This document shows positions 1 through 5,769 of a stretch of 5,769 nucleotides of DNA, piece by piece; position 1 is the first letter of the stretch, and every line of letters starts with the position of its first letter. Location of the stretch: positions 1 through 5,769 of the forward strand of contig JAUVOB010000120.1 of assembly GCA_030599405.1 (NCBI GenBank). Direction: 5' to 3'. The notes beneath the pieces were generated by a model, which was not told the origin of the DNA, did not search any database, and worked only from the letters and a program-made list of their open reading frames with translations. The translations under genes and the position numbers were made by a program. This stretch comes from Chloroflexota bacterium (GTDB lineage: Bacteria; Chloroflexota; Anaerolineae; Promineifilales; Promineifilaceae).

Positions 1-671
1 ACCGCCCCTCCTGGATATCCGACTGAACTGCCATGGGAGAGAGCGGTGTTGAGCCGATTGGTTTTCCAACCCGGTATGTAAACGTATAGATCCCTGGGTA
101 GAGAAACCATTGAAGCTGTTTGCCTCTCGGTGTCGATAGCAACAATGATCATCGTATCGGTACGCCCTATACCGGCGTCAAGCGATACATCGCTACCAAG
201 TAAAAGGATGTTTGTGGTATTTGGAGGAACGGCGAATGTCGGCACCGGTTGGGGTAAATCCGGACCGACCGGGACATCACTATTGCCATTTGAGGGCAGA
301 GAGGGCCCGACTAGTGGCCTGCTCGTGGGGGTCAATGACGGGACAGGTGTACTGGTGGGAGACGCTGTCAAAGTAGGAGGCACATCTGGCTCCACATCAG
401 TAGCTGGGCTTGACGTTTCCTGCACCTTGACCTTCGGCGTGTTTGTGAAAGGGAGTGCTCGAGTTGGTTCCTTCGTGACCGGTATTTCGGTTGCTGTTTC
501 AGTGGATAAGACCGCGACTGCTGTTGCCATGGTAGTTGGCGACGGTTCAGGAATTGGTGGACCAGAGTTCGCAAAGCTGCTAACAGCCAAAATGGCGATC
601 AGGATAAATCCCGAGACCAGAATTAAAACCGCGACAATACGCGAAGCTGAATGATTAAGTAGATTTCTCAC
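1..671 (-). CDS. LytR-CpsA-Psr (LCP) family glycopolymer transferase, 3' end cut off by window edge
   Basis: LCP enzymes are membrane-anchored phosphotransferases. On the outer face of the membrane they move glycopolymers from polyprenyl-phosphate carriers to peptidoglycan or other acceptors. I translated this frame by hand: 223 codons are visible and the gene leaves the window at base 1. Residues 1-11 are a short cytoplasmic tail with R2 and R11. Residues 12-30 form one hydrophobic helix. Residues 37-150 are a Thr/Pro/Ser-rich linker. The LCP domain begins at about 154 with NILLLGSD (154-161), then RTDTMIIVAID (170-180), LPRDLYVYIPG (191-201) and NRLNTA (205-210). These are the hallmark family blocks, and the Asp and Arg residues of RTDTM and PRD belong to the metal/pyrophosphate site in known members. 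The catalytic C-terminal half is missing. The start is GTG at 671-669; no in-frame ATG lies between it and an upstream stop, and the next Met (48) falls after the helix. Upstream there is no clear ribosome-binding site. The family call is secure; the acceptor is unknown. Confidence 0.9.
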   Translation of the reverse strand, partial: MRNLLNHSASRIVAVLILVSGFILIAILAVSSFANSGPPIPEPSPTTMATAVAVLSTETATEIPVTKEPTRALPFTNTPKVKVQETSSPATDVEPDVPPTLTASPTSTPVPSLTPTSRPLVGPSLPSNGNSDVPVGPDLPQPVPTFAVPPNTTNILLLGSDVSLDAGIGRTDTMIIVAIDTERQTASMVSLPRDLYVYIPGWKTNRLNTALSHGSSVGYPGGA

Positions 672-724
672 GATTTCGTATATTGATGATTGTTTACTAC
701 AGTTATGAGAAGGGATTCTGTTGA

Positions 725-752
725 ATTGTGCCCCATTTTAGAGCAATATCAA
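725..752 (-). promoter_or_regulatory. Candidate promoter for the LCP gene
   Basis: Read on the minus strand, TTGATA (752-747) is separated by 16 bases from CACAAT (730-725), a 9/12 match to the sigma-70 consensus. It lies in the 122-base gap between the permease stop and the LCP GTG start and predicts a leader of about 47 bases. The -10 element is weak, so the LCP gene may instead be read through from the permease. Confidence 0.28.
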
Positions 753-793
753 CGCTGCATCCTTCGAATACGTTAGTAGATTGTTCCGGAAAC

Positions 794-1687
794 CTAAAGC
801 TTCTCCCCGAATACATGTTTTGTGCGGTTGAATGCCGCAAGCCCAAGGATAAATACCAGTGCAGAAGTGATAAATGTTCTCGCCAAGTAAATCGGATCCA
901 TCGGGGCGGGTCCGCTGCTGCCCATGGTACCCCACAAGACAGTTCGATAGCCGTCAATGATGGATGCCATTGGGTTAAGCCAGCGCATCACGACAGCAGG
1001 ATTGAAGCTTATGCCCATAACGGTTCGCGTATCCCCAAGCCAATCGAGAGGGTAGATAACTGGAGTTAAGAAGAACCAGGCCAGTAAGACTACGTTCAGG
1101 ATCATTATCACATCGCGATAGAAGACGTTCATTGAACTAAACAACAGAACAAGACCGAGAATAAAGATGATCTGGGTTATTAGTAGAGGTGGAACCCACA
1201 AAGAATGAATGGTCAGTCCGAGCCCGGAAGCGAACAGGAATATTATTAGAATCACAAAGGCGATCAAGAAGTTGACCAGATTCGAGATGGTCGATGCGGT
1301 GGGCAACAGCACCCTCGGAAAATAGACCTTTTTAACAAGCTGCGTACTCCCTGTTATCGAAGTCGCCCCACTCATTAGCGAACCTGTGAAAAAGTTCCAG
1401 GGTAATAACCCCACAAGAAAGAAGACGGCATATTGACGGATATCTTCGCGAGGAATCAACTTGGCAAATATGAGACTAAATACCAGCATCATCAACAAGG
1501 GACTGAGCAAACTCCACAGAATGCCAAGGAATGAGTTGCGATAACGAACCTTGAGATCACGTCTGACGAGGTTTGATAATAGGTACCGATGGCGCATGCC
1601 CGTACGAATATCATCGCGCCATCGATCCAAGACACCTCTTTTTTGCTTAAGGTTATTTGCTGACATGTGATCTAGGTTTGAAGCCAT
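794..1687 (-). CDS. ABC-2 type polysaccharide export permease (Wzm/TagG/RfbA-like)
   Basis: This is the membrane subunit of an ABC exporter for lipid-linked polysaccharide (O-antigen, teichoic-acid-like or other surface glycan). The 297 residues are slightly more than the usual 255-280 for the family. An amphipathic, basic N-terminus leads into RRDLKVRYRNSFLGILWSLL (42-61), the conserved entry to the first helix. Hydrophobic segments lie at about 55-78, 87-105, 135-158, 163-185, 194-212 and 270-286, giving the expected six. TPVIYP (208-213) and NPM (238-240) match conserved positions of this permease group. The ATG at 1687 is the first in frame; Met8 is an equally reasonable start because the first residues are not conserved, and neither has a clear ribosome-binding site. 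It lies 245 bases after a glycosyltransferase and 122 bases before the LCP gene on the same strand. The ATP-binding subunit, usually the adjacent gene, is not in the window. Confidence 0.93.
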   Translation of the reverse strand: MASNLDHMSANNLKQKRGVLDRWRDDIRTGMRHRYLLSNLVRRDLKVRYRNSFLGILWSLLSPLLMMLVFSLIFAKLIPREDIRQYAVFFLVGLLPWNFFTGSLMSGATSITGSTQLVKKVYFPRVLLPTASTISNLVNFLIAFVILIIFLFASGLGLTIHSLWVPPLLITQIIFILGLVLLFSSMNVFYRDVIMILNVVLLAWFFLTPVIYPLDWLGDTRTVMGISFNPAVVMRWLNPMASIIDGYRTVLWGTMGSSGPAPMDPIYLARTFITSALVFILGLAAFNRTKHVFGEKL

Positions 1688-1747
1688 AACGGAAAATGAA
1701 ACGAAGGTTGATATTCACCTAAAAATTGCCTATGCTGCTTGAAGCGC

Positions 1748-1765
1748 TGTCACCAAAATTGTCAC
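1748..1765. repeat. Short direct repeat TGTCAC, 12-base period, in permease leader
   Basis: TGTCAC occurs at 1748-1753 and again at 1760-1765, separated by six mostly A/T bases. It lies 61-78 bases upstream of the permease start, inside its proposed leader. Tandem hexamers close to one helical turn apart can be regulator half-sites, but a repeat this short may be chance. Confidence 0.25.
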
Positions 1766-1881
1766 TTATCGATTAGCTTGCTAGATGAGGACAACCTAAG
1801 TGCCAGATTGACAGACAGTCTCTTTGTCCGATCCTTGCCAACGGATGTGTTTTTCATCTAAGGTCAAGCAGAAAGGCTGAA

Positions 1882-1911
1882 ATTATATCTTAGTTGCCGG
1901 AAGGTTGGGAA
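1882..1911 (-). promoter_or_regulatory. Candidate promoter for the permease gene
   Basis: On the minus strand, TTCCCA (1911-1906) is followed after 18 bases by a perfect TATAAT (1887-1882), a 10/12 match to the sigma-70 consensus. Transcription would start near 1875, giving the permease an untranslated leader of about 190 bases. The -35 box lies just beyond the stop of the upstream glycosyltransferase and overlaps one arm of a perfect inverted repeat (1909-1921). If active, it would let the exporter be expressed separately from that glycosyltransferase. Confidence 0.38.
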
Positions 1912-1921
1912 CTGCGAGTTC
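1909..1921. promoter_or_regulatory. Inverted repeat overlapping the permease -35 box
   Basis: GAACT-GCG-AGTTC is a perfect 5-base inverted repeat with a 3-base centre. One arm overlaps the candidate -35 hexamer at 1911-1906. Its position suits an operator. As an RNA hairpin after the glycosyltransferase stop it has no following U-run, so a rho-independent terminator is unlikely. A 5-base stem can arise by chance. Confidence 0.3.
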
Positions 1922-1932
1922 AGATCTTTCAC

Positions 1933-3189
1933 TTAAACAAATAATTCCCCTATCGCCGAATCATAAACAACCTCAATCTCGTGTGCATGTTCGGGGATTG
2001 TGTAAACAGGTTGAATCCCAGATTGAAGCCGCCTTAGGAGGTCGGGGTTATGCATCAGTTTTCTTAGGGTTGTTGCCAGCGCAAACGGATCGTTAGGTGG
2101 TACCAACAATCCATCTTCGCCGTCTATTATTCGAGACGCTAATGCTCCAAGATTAGATGCGACCACAGGAACCCCTACGGCAAATGCCTCTTGGATTATC
2201 AGAGACGCTGTCTCGTACCATAGAGATGGGACGACCACAACATCGTAGCCAGCCAGCGCCGACCACAGCCACTGGCGTGACAATTGACCTTTGAATTCTA
2301 TACCTCGATGCTGCGCTAATTCACGTAATTCTTTCACATAATCGGGAAAGGCCTCTTGATTTCCCCAAATCGATAGAAAGGATCCATCCTCCGGCAGACC
2401 GTTAAAAGCCTCTATCAGGACATGAACGCCTTTCTGCCAGGACAATCCTCCGATGTAGGCGACCCTTATTTCATTTTCCACGGGCTCTCTTCGAGTGTAG
2501 GATTCACTCGGTGTATCGATACCGTGAGGAACGACTGATATCCTGTCAATATTCACACCCTGACTGCCATATGTGTCGCGAACGAATAATGTTGGGGCTA
2601 TCAAATGCCTGGCCCCGCTCAACGCCCTGGATACCAGCCGGTTACGCAAGGCAAATATTGGCGCGATAGCAGGCGACAGCAAATCTGCGTTCCGTAGTTC
2701 CATCCTTGCTAGCGCACAACGCGCGCAGTTTATCCACCAATAGGGTCCTTTGCAGATCGTATTGTCGTAATTCGTTAGCAACTGAGCATTAGCGCAGATG
2801 TACCAGTAGTCATGAAGGGTTAAAACATAGGGAATCCCTCGTTCCAACAACAGGTCTACCAAGGAGACCGGCAGACCCATTAGATGCTGGATGTGGACGA
2901 TATCGGGTTGTTCCTTGGTGAGTACCAGATCGAAGGCATGCTTAATCGTACTGTTGATGAAGGTACTTCTAAATCTACTTGTCGCACTCTGGGTACCGGT
3001 CGGGAAGCGATAGATACGAACGCCGTCTTCCTCCGCAGGTTCGGGCCAAGCTGGAGAGGTTTCAGCTGGGACGAAAATGGTGACCGTGTAACCGGTCTGT
3101 ACCTGTCTCATTGACAAAGTCTTGGCGTACAATTCTGTACCCCCGATATGGTCCGGCATGTACTGGTGAAGTAGGTGAAGAATTCGCAC
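1933..3189 (-). CDS. GT4-family (GT-B fold) glycosyltransferase with four-cysteine insert
   Basis: A cytoplasmic retaining glycosyltransferase of 418 residues, a normal length for GT4; donor and acceptor sugars cannot be read from sequence. The N-terminal Rossmann domain opens with MRILHLLHQYMPDHIGGTE (1-19), including the glycine-rich loop. HDYWYIC (126-132) follows strand 4, and four cysteines lie at 132, 146, 155 and 158 (C-x13-C-x8-C-x2-C). PHGID (221-225) marks the domain boundary. The C-terminal donor domain has YIGGLSWQKG (245-254), where K253 is the phosphate-binding lysine but the frequent partner arginine is Gly248. The E-x7-E signature is E326/E334, followed by DGLLVPP (359-365). 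The GTG start at 3189 is fixed by the first beta strand and by an in-frame TGA four codons upstream; no clear ribosome-binding site precedes it. It diverges from another GT4 gene and precedes the exporter permease, fitting a role in building the exported glycan. Confidence 0.93.
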   Translation of the reverse strand: MRILHLLHQYMPDHIGGTELYAKTLSMRQVQTGYTVTIFVPAETSPAWPEPAEEDGVRIYRFPTGTQSATSRFRSTFINSTIKHAFDLVLTKEQPDIVHIQHLMGLPVSLVDLLLERGIPYVLTLHDYWYICANAQLLTNYDNTICKGPYWWINCARCALARMELRNADLLSPAIAPIFALRNRLVSRALSGARHLIAPTLFVRDTYGSQGVNIDRISVVPHGIDTPSESYTRREPVENEIRVAYIGGLSWQKGVHVLIEAFNGLPEDGSFLSIWGNQEAFPDYVKELRELAQHRGIEFKGQLSRQWLWSALAGYDVVVVPSLWYETASLIIQEAFAVGVPVVASNLGALASRIIDGEDGLLVPPNDPFALATTLRKLMHNPDLLRRLQSGIQPVYTIPEHAHEIEVVYDSAIGELFV

Positions 3190-3243
3190 GTTAGTTAGTC
3201 ATCCGCATTTCGTCATTTCCCTGAATACTGAAGATTCGAGTTA

Positions 3244-3271
3244 AGTTTAGCTTTCTGCCTCGACACTGCAA
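3244..3271 (-). promoter_or_regulatory. Candidate promoter for the leftward glycosyltransferase
   Basis: On the minus strand, TTGCAG (3271-3266) lies 16 bases from TAAACT (3249-3244). This is a moderate 7/12 consensus match. It would give a leader of about 48 bases ahead of the GTG at 3189. It sits back to back with the rightward candidate at 3274-3288. Confidence 0.22.
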
Positions 3272-3273
3272 AC

Positions 3274-3288
3274 TGTGCTAGAATGCAC
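3274..3288 (+). promoter_or_regulatory. Extended -10 promoter candidate framed by an inverted repeat
   Basis: TGCTAGAAT (3276-3284) is a good extended -10 element (TGn plus a 5/6 hexamer). It is framed by GTGC (3275-3278) and GCAC (3285-3288), so the hexamer is the centre of a perfect 4-base inverted repeat that a repressor could use. No good -35 lies 17 bases upstream, which extended -10 promoters tolerate. The predicted start near 3291 gives the rightward glycosyltransferase a leader of about 77 bases. Confidence 0.35.
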
Positions 3289-3293
3289 TCCGT

Positions 3294-3321
3294 GATCCGG
3301 CCAACTCGATAGATCGGGCCA
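3294..3321. repeat. Imperfect direct repeat in leader of rightward glycosyltransferase
   Basis: GATCCGGCCA (3294-3303) recurs as GATCGGGCCA (3312-3321) with one mismatch and an 18-base period. It lies just downstream of the predicted transcription start. Each copy contains the palindromic GGCC, so the two copies could also pair weakly as RNA. It may be a pair of regulator sites or chance. Confidence 0.35.
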
Positions 3322-3367
3322 GTCAGCCAAAAACCGCGGACATCTGAATACGTTCCCACAACGATTA

Positions 3368-4666
3368 GTGCGCATATTACATCTCATTCAACGCTATTAT
3401 CCGGCCCGAGGCGGCGCCGAGAAACACTTGGAGCAGATCTCCAACTATCTGGCGGCAGCCGGTCACCAGGTTACCGTCGCGACTACTGACGCCTTGGATT
3501 TTGAACTGTTTTGGGATCCCAGACGCCGTCGTGTTGCTTGCTTAACGGATATGCATTGTGGCGTCAATATTCTACGATTTCCTGTGCGTCACTTACCAGC
3601 GTCGCAATTGGCTTATCCAGGCCTAAGGCGAGGGTTATCATTCATGTCCAAAGCCACATTCGTACCGGTCGGAGGTATGATGCGAGTTGCCCGATACACC
3701 CCCTGGGTGCCTGATCTTTGGCGATGGGTTCTGGAGTCAGAGCAGAACTATGATCTTGTGGCTGGGATGACTATCGGATTCGAACCAATTATGGCAGCTG
3801 GTCAAGCCTATGCGCGAAGAGTAAAGGCGCCCTTCGTTTGCTATCCTCTGACCCACCTCGGAGCTGGCCCAGTGCCCGGCGCCGATCCGATCAGTCGATT
3901 TTACACTATGAGGCATCAAATCCGCGTCGTCTTGGATAGCGATTCAGTGATCGCCCAGACTGCCGCGGAGCAGCGATTTTATGAGGCTAGAGGACTTAGC
4001 GAGAAGAAAACATCTGTCATCGGGCCAGGGATAGAGCCTTCGGAAATTATCGGCGGCGACGGCGAACGATTCTTGGAAAAGTATGGGGTTAAGGAACCAC
4101 TCATCCTATTTGTCGGATATCTTTCCAGCGATAAAGGCGCTCTCGCCACAGTTGAAGCTACACGGCAGCTGTTACGGCGTGGTTACGAGGTAGAGTTGGC
4201 GCTGATCGGCACCGTCTCTTCGCCATTTAGAGACTATTTTGACAAGCTATCCCAATCCGACAAGGAACGAATTCATTTGCTCGGCCCCGTTGAAGATTCC
4301 GAGAAAAAAGACGCGCTAGCGGCAGCGTCCTTTCTGTCCATGCCTTCGCGTACGGATTCGTTCGGGATCACTTATCTTGAAGCCTGGCTGTATGGCATTC
4401 CGGTAATAGCTGCTCGTTCGTGGGGAGTGACAGATGTCGTCGACGATGGCAGAGATGGGCTTGTCGTGCCGTTTGGCGATATCGCCGCCTTAGCTGGGGC
4501 GATGCGGACTCTATTAGATTATCCAGAAGAAGCGAGAAACATGGGGGAGAGAGGGCGAGAAAAAGTCTACCAAAATCATCTGTGGGAAAGAAAACTACGA
4601 GAGCTAGGAGATATCTATCAGGAGTTGGCTGCGGAGCACTCTGTATTTCTAGAAAATGCCAGATAG
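3368..4666 (+). CDS. GT4-family (GT-B fold) glycosyltransferase
   Basis: A second retaining glycosyltransferase, 432 residues, probably at the cytoplasmic membrane face; its sugar specificity is unknown. It opens with MRILHLIQRYYPARGGAEKH (1-20), the usual first strand and glycine-rich loop. Residues 194-220 (VIAQTAAEQRFYEARGL through VIGPGIEP) cross into the C-terminal domain. That domain has LFVGYLSSDKG (247-257), with K256 as the phosphate-binding lysine and Tyr251 where Arg is frequent. The nucleotide-sugar signature is D330-x7-E338 within RTDSFGITYLEAW, so the first Glu is Asp; this is seen in some GT4 branches and need not mean loss of activity. DGLVVPFGD (363-371) follows. The GTG start at 3368 is fixed by the conserved first strand; upstream bases show no clear ribosome-binding site. 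The first six residues match those of the divergent GT4 gene, but the rest differs, so this is not a recent duplication. The neighbouring exporter and LCP genes suggest envelope glycan synthesis. Confidence 0.92.
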   Translation: MRILHLIQRYYPARGGAEKHLEQISNYLAAAGHQVTVATTDALDFELFWDPRRRRVACLTDMHCGVNILRFPVRHLPASQLAYPGLRRGLSFMSKATFVPVGGMMRVARYTPWVPDLWRWVLESEQNYDLVAGMTIGFEPIMAAGQAYARRVKAPFVCYPLTHLGAGPVPGADPISRFYTMRHQIRVVLDSDSVIAQTAAEQRFYEARGLSEKKTSVIGPGIEPSEIIGGDGERFLEKYGVKEPLILFVGYLSSDKGALATVEATRQLLRRGYEVELALIGTVSSPFRDYFDKLSQSDKERIHLLGPVEDSEKKDALAAASFLSMPSRTDSFGITYLEAWLYGIPVIAARSWGVTDVVDDGRDGLVVPFGDIAALAGAMRTLLDYPEEARNMGERGREKVYQNHLWERKLRELGDIYQELAAEHSVFLENAR

Positions 4667-4721
4667 CCTACTCGCCGCGTACAACTCCTGATCTGGCAAC
4701 CGGAAAAAGCCGTGCTAGGTC

Positions 4722-5769
4722 TTAACGAGATAGGATTGAAGCGAAGGCTTTGTAAGAGGTGCCTATATAGATCGATACTGCCACTGAATCAAAGCCGGGA
4801 TCTGACTCCTCGCCAACCATAATCGCTTCAAATTCCACATCTCCCAAGGCGTGCATACCATCATCAAATCCTGAAGCAGATATGGAGATCAGAATAGGCG
4901 CGGCCTCACCGGCACGTAAAGTACCCGAGGTCGGGGAAATCGAGATATTGGTAGGAGCTGTAGCGTTCCAATTGAAGGCGCCACCCTTTGGATTCTGAAT
5001 CCAAATAGCTCCTTCGATAGTGCTGGGATTTCCCTCATCTTGGAATAATACCAGCCGTTTCGGTGCTGCGTCGACGTAGGCTTTTCTCGGGATCCTGCTG
5101 TGGCGCTGGGCATCGTGTTTGAACATAGGCCAATCTGCCCCGTTTGTCCCGCTGTCCAGATCCCAGGCTCTAGCTACGCTGTTCGTAGCGACAAGTTCGA
5201 GCTTGCCGTCATTGTCGATGTCACCTACGGCTGGCGTATTGACCAACATGCCGTCTCCATAATATACAGGTGCATTGCCGTGTGGATAGTTTGAATTGGT
5301 CAATTGTTGACCGTCGCCATCGACGACGTTTAGGATCCAAGCCTGGTTGAACAAGATCTCCATCTTCGGATCACCATCATAGTCGGCCAGAATTAGGCCA
5401 GTGAAGGATTGGTATGATACTGGCGAGTCGCCCCACAAGTCTTTAGGCGTCATAGGAAACCCATCAACTGGCGTTCCATCGGCATGCCAGGCATATAGTT
5501 TTTTATCACCAGCAAGGGTTACAATCTCTAGGCCGCTATCCCCCGCGATATCGCCGATAGCAGGCGACATCATGGCGACACCGCCCATCGCCTTACCTCC
5601 TGACCAACCAGGTAAGTCGTTGGCGTAACTATCGAGGCCAACTAACCGGAATCCGTAGGTAGGATGGTCAGGGCTCTCATTATAATAGTAATTGCTGAAG
5701 CCAATAAACATCTCGTAGGAGCCGTCATCATCGACATCGGCCATGGCTAGAGAGGAGACCATAGATTCG
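4722..5769 (-). CDS. FG-GAP/VCBS-repeat surface or secreted protein with BACON-like C-terminus, 5' end cut off by window edge
   Basis: Only the C-terminal part is visible: the frame stays open to the right edge, with Glu-Ser codons before the Met at 5762, which is internal. Counting from that Met, FG-GAP/VCBS-type acidic calcium-binding loops occur at 9-17 (DVDDDGSYE), 71-79 (DIAGDSGLE), 127-135 (DYDGDPKME) and 181-189 (DIDNDGKLE). Each leads into a hydrophobic strand, which points to beta-propeller blades. WPMFKHDAQRHS (211-222) is a typical blade ending. Residues 230-335 look like an Ig-fold BACON domain, with ISPTSGTLRAGE (275-286) as its signature. Such proteins act outside the cell, and the propeller often follows a protease or other enzyme domain, which would lie beyond the window. 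No sorting motif or membrane helix occurs at the C-terminus, so it is either secreted or held elsewhere. It converges on the rightward glycosyltransferase with 55 bases between their stops. A link to the glycan genes is unproven. Confidence 0.85.
   Translation of the reverse strand, partial: ESMVSSLAMADVDDDGSYEMFIGFSNYYYNESPDHPTYGFRLVGLDSYANDLPGWSGGKAMGGVAMMSPAIGDIAGDSGLEIVTLAGDKKLYAWHADGTPVDGFPMTPKDLWGDSPVSYQSFTGLILADYDGDPKMEILFNQAWILNVVDGDGQQLTNSNYPHGNAPVYYGDGMLVNTPAVGDIDNDGKLELVATNSVARAWDLDSGTNGADWPMFKHDAQRHSRIPRKAYVDAAPKRLVLFQDEGNPSTIEGAIWIQNPKGGAFNWNATAPTNISISPTSGTLRAGEAAPILISISASGFDDGMHALGDVEFEAIMVGEESDPGFDSVAVSIYIGTSYKAFASILSR

Noticed and set aside
130..654. Plus-strand open frame of 174 codons
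   Set aside because: It is antisense to the LCP gene, whose conserved motifs are on the minus strand in the same interval. The product is low-complexity and resembles no family; the open frame is explained by the skewed composition of the Thr/Pro linker.
703..957. Small minus-strand open frames at 703-957 and 738-935
   Set aside because: They overlap the conserved C-terminal part of the permease in other frames, have no recognisable domain and no ribosome-binding site.
1909..1921. GAACT-GCG-AGTTC as a rho-independent terminator of the leftward glycosyltransferase
   Set aside because: The stem is only 5 base pairs and no U-run follows on the minus strand. An operator over the adjacent -35 box is the more plausible reading.
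2664..2678. 15-base identity CGATAGCAGGCGACA shared with 5555-5569
   Set aside because: Both copies lie inside coding sequence and encode Ser-Pro-Ala-Ile in unrelated proteins. There is no extended similarity, so chance is the simplest explanation.
3189..3368. The two divergent GT4 genes as a recent inverted duplication
   Set aside because: They share only the opening MRILHL and general GT4 motifs. Their mid-regions differ, including the cysteine cluster, the E-x7-E versus D-x7-E signature, and length.
4667..4721. Bidirectional terminator between the convergent stops
   Set aside because: I found no strong GC-rich stem with flanking A and T runs in these 55 bases; only very short complementary pieces such as GGC/GCC around an A-run are present.
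5760..5762. ATG at 5762-5760 as the start of the FG-GAP protein
   Set aside because: The reading frame stays open to the window edge, and the residues after this Met are already in the middle of a typical FG-GAP strand and calcium loop. No signal peptide follows, so the gene is 5'-truncated by the window.

Overview
The window reads as a cell-envelope polysaccharide locus of an uncultured bacterium. Base composition is roughly balanced by eye. A Chloroflexota (Anaerolineae-like) origin is my best guess, with low to moderate confidence. It rests on the long Thr/Pro/Ser-rich linker after a single N-terminal membrane helix in the LytR-CpsA-Psr (LCP) protein, an FG-GAP/BACON-type surface protein, two GT4 glycosyltransferases and frequent GTG starts. 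Nothing in the window fixes the taxon directly.

Layout: Five protein genes fill the window. Three lie on the minus strand in the order glycosyltransferase (3189-1933), ABC-2 polysaccharide-export permease (1687-794) and LCP protein (671-1, running off the left edge). A second glycosyltransferase (3368-4666) diverges from the first across a 178-base region. A minus-strand gene (5769-4722, running off the right edge) converges on it. That gene encodes the C-terminal part of a secreted protein with FG-GAP/VCBS repeats and a BACON-like end. No RNA gene, mobile element or CRISPR array is visible, and no gene-free stretch exceeds 245 bases.

How the genes may work together: the two GT4 enzymes would add sugars to a lipid-linked glycan on the cytoplasmic face. 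The Wzm/TagG-like permease would export that glycan. The LCP enzyme would move it from its polyprenyl-phosphate carrier to the cell wall or another surface acceptor. The ATPase partner (Wzt/TagH type) that normally sits beside the permease is absent from the window. The repeat protein may be a surface or secreted product unrelated to the glycan pathway.

The intergenic regions hold candidate sigma-70-like promoters. Two have inverted repeats on or beside core promoter elements. None of the four visible starts has a convincing Shine-Dalgarno sequence, and three of them are GTG. I do not see a clearly new biological system. The points most worth checking are the permease without its ATPase next to an LCP protein, the compact divergent control region, and the cysteine cluster in one glycosyltransferase.
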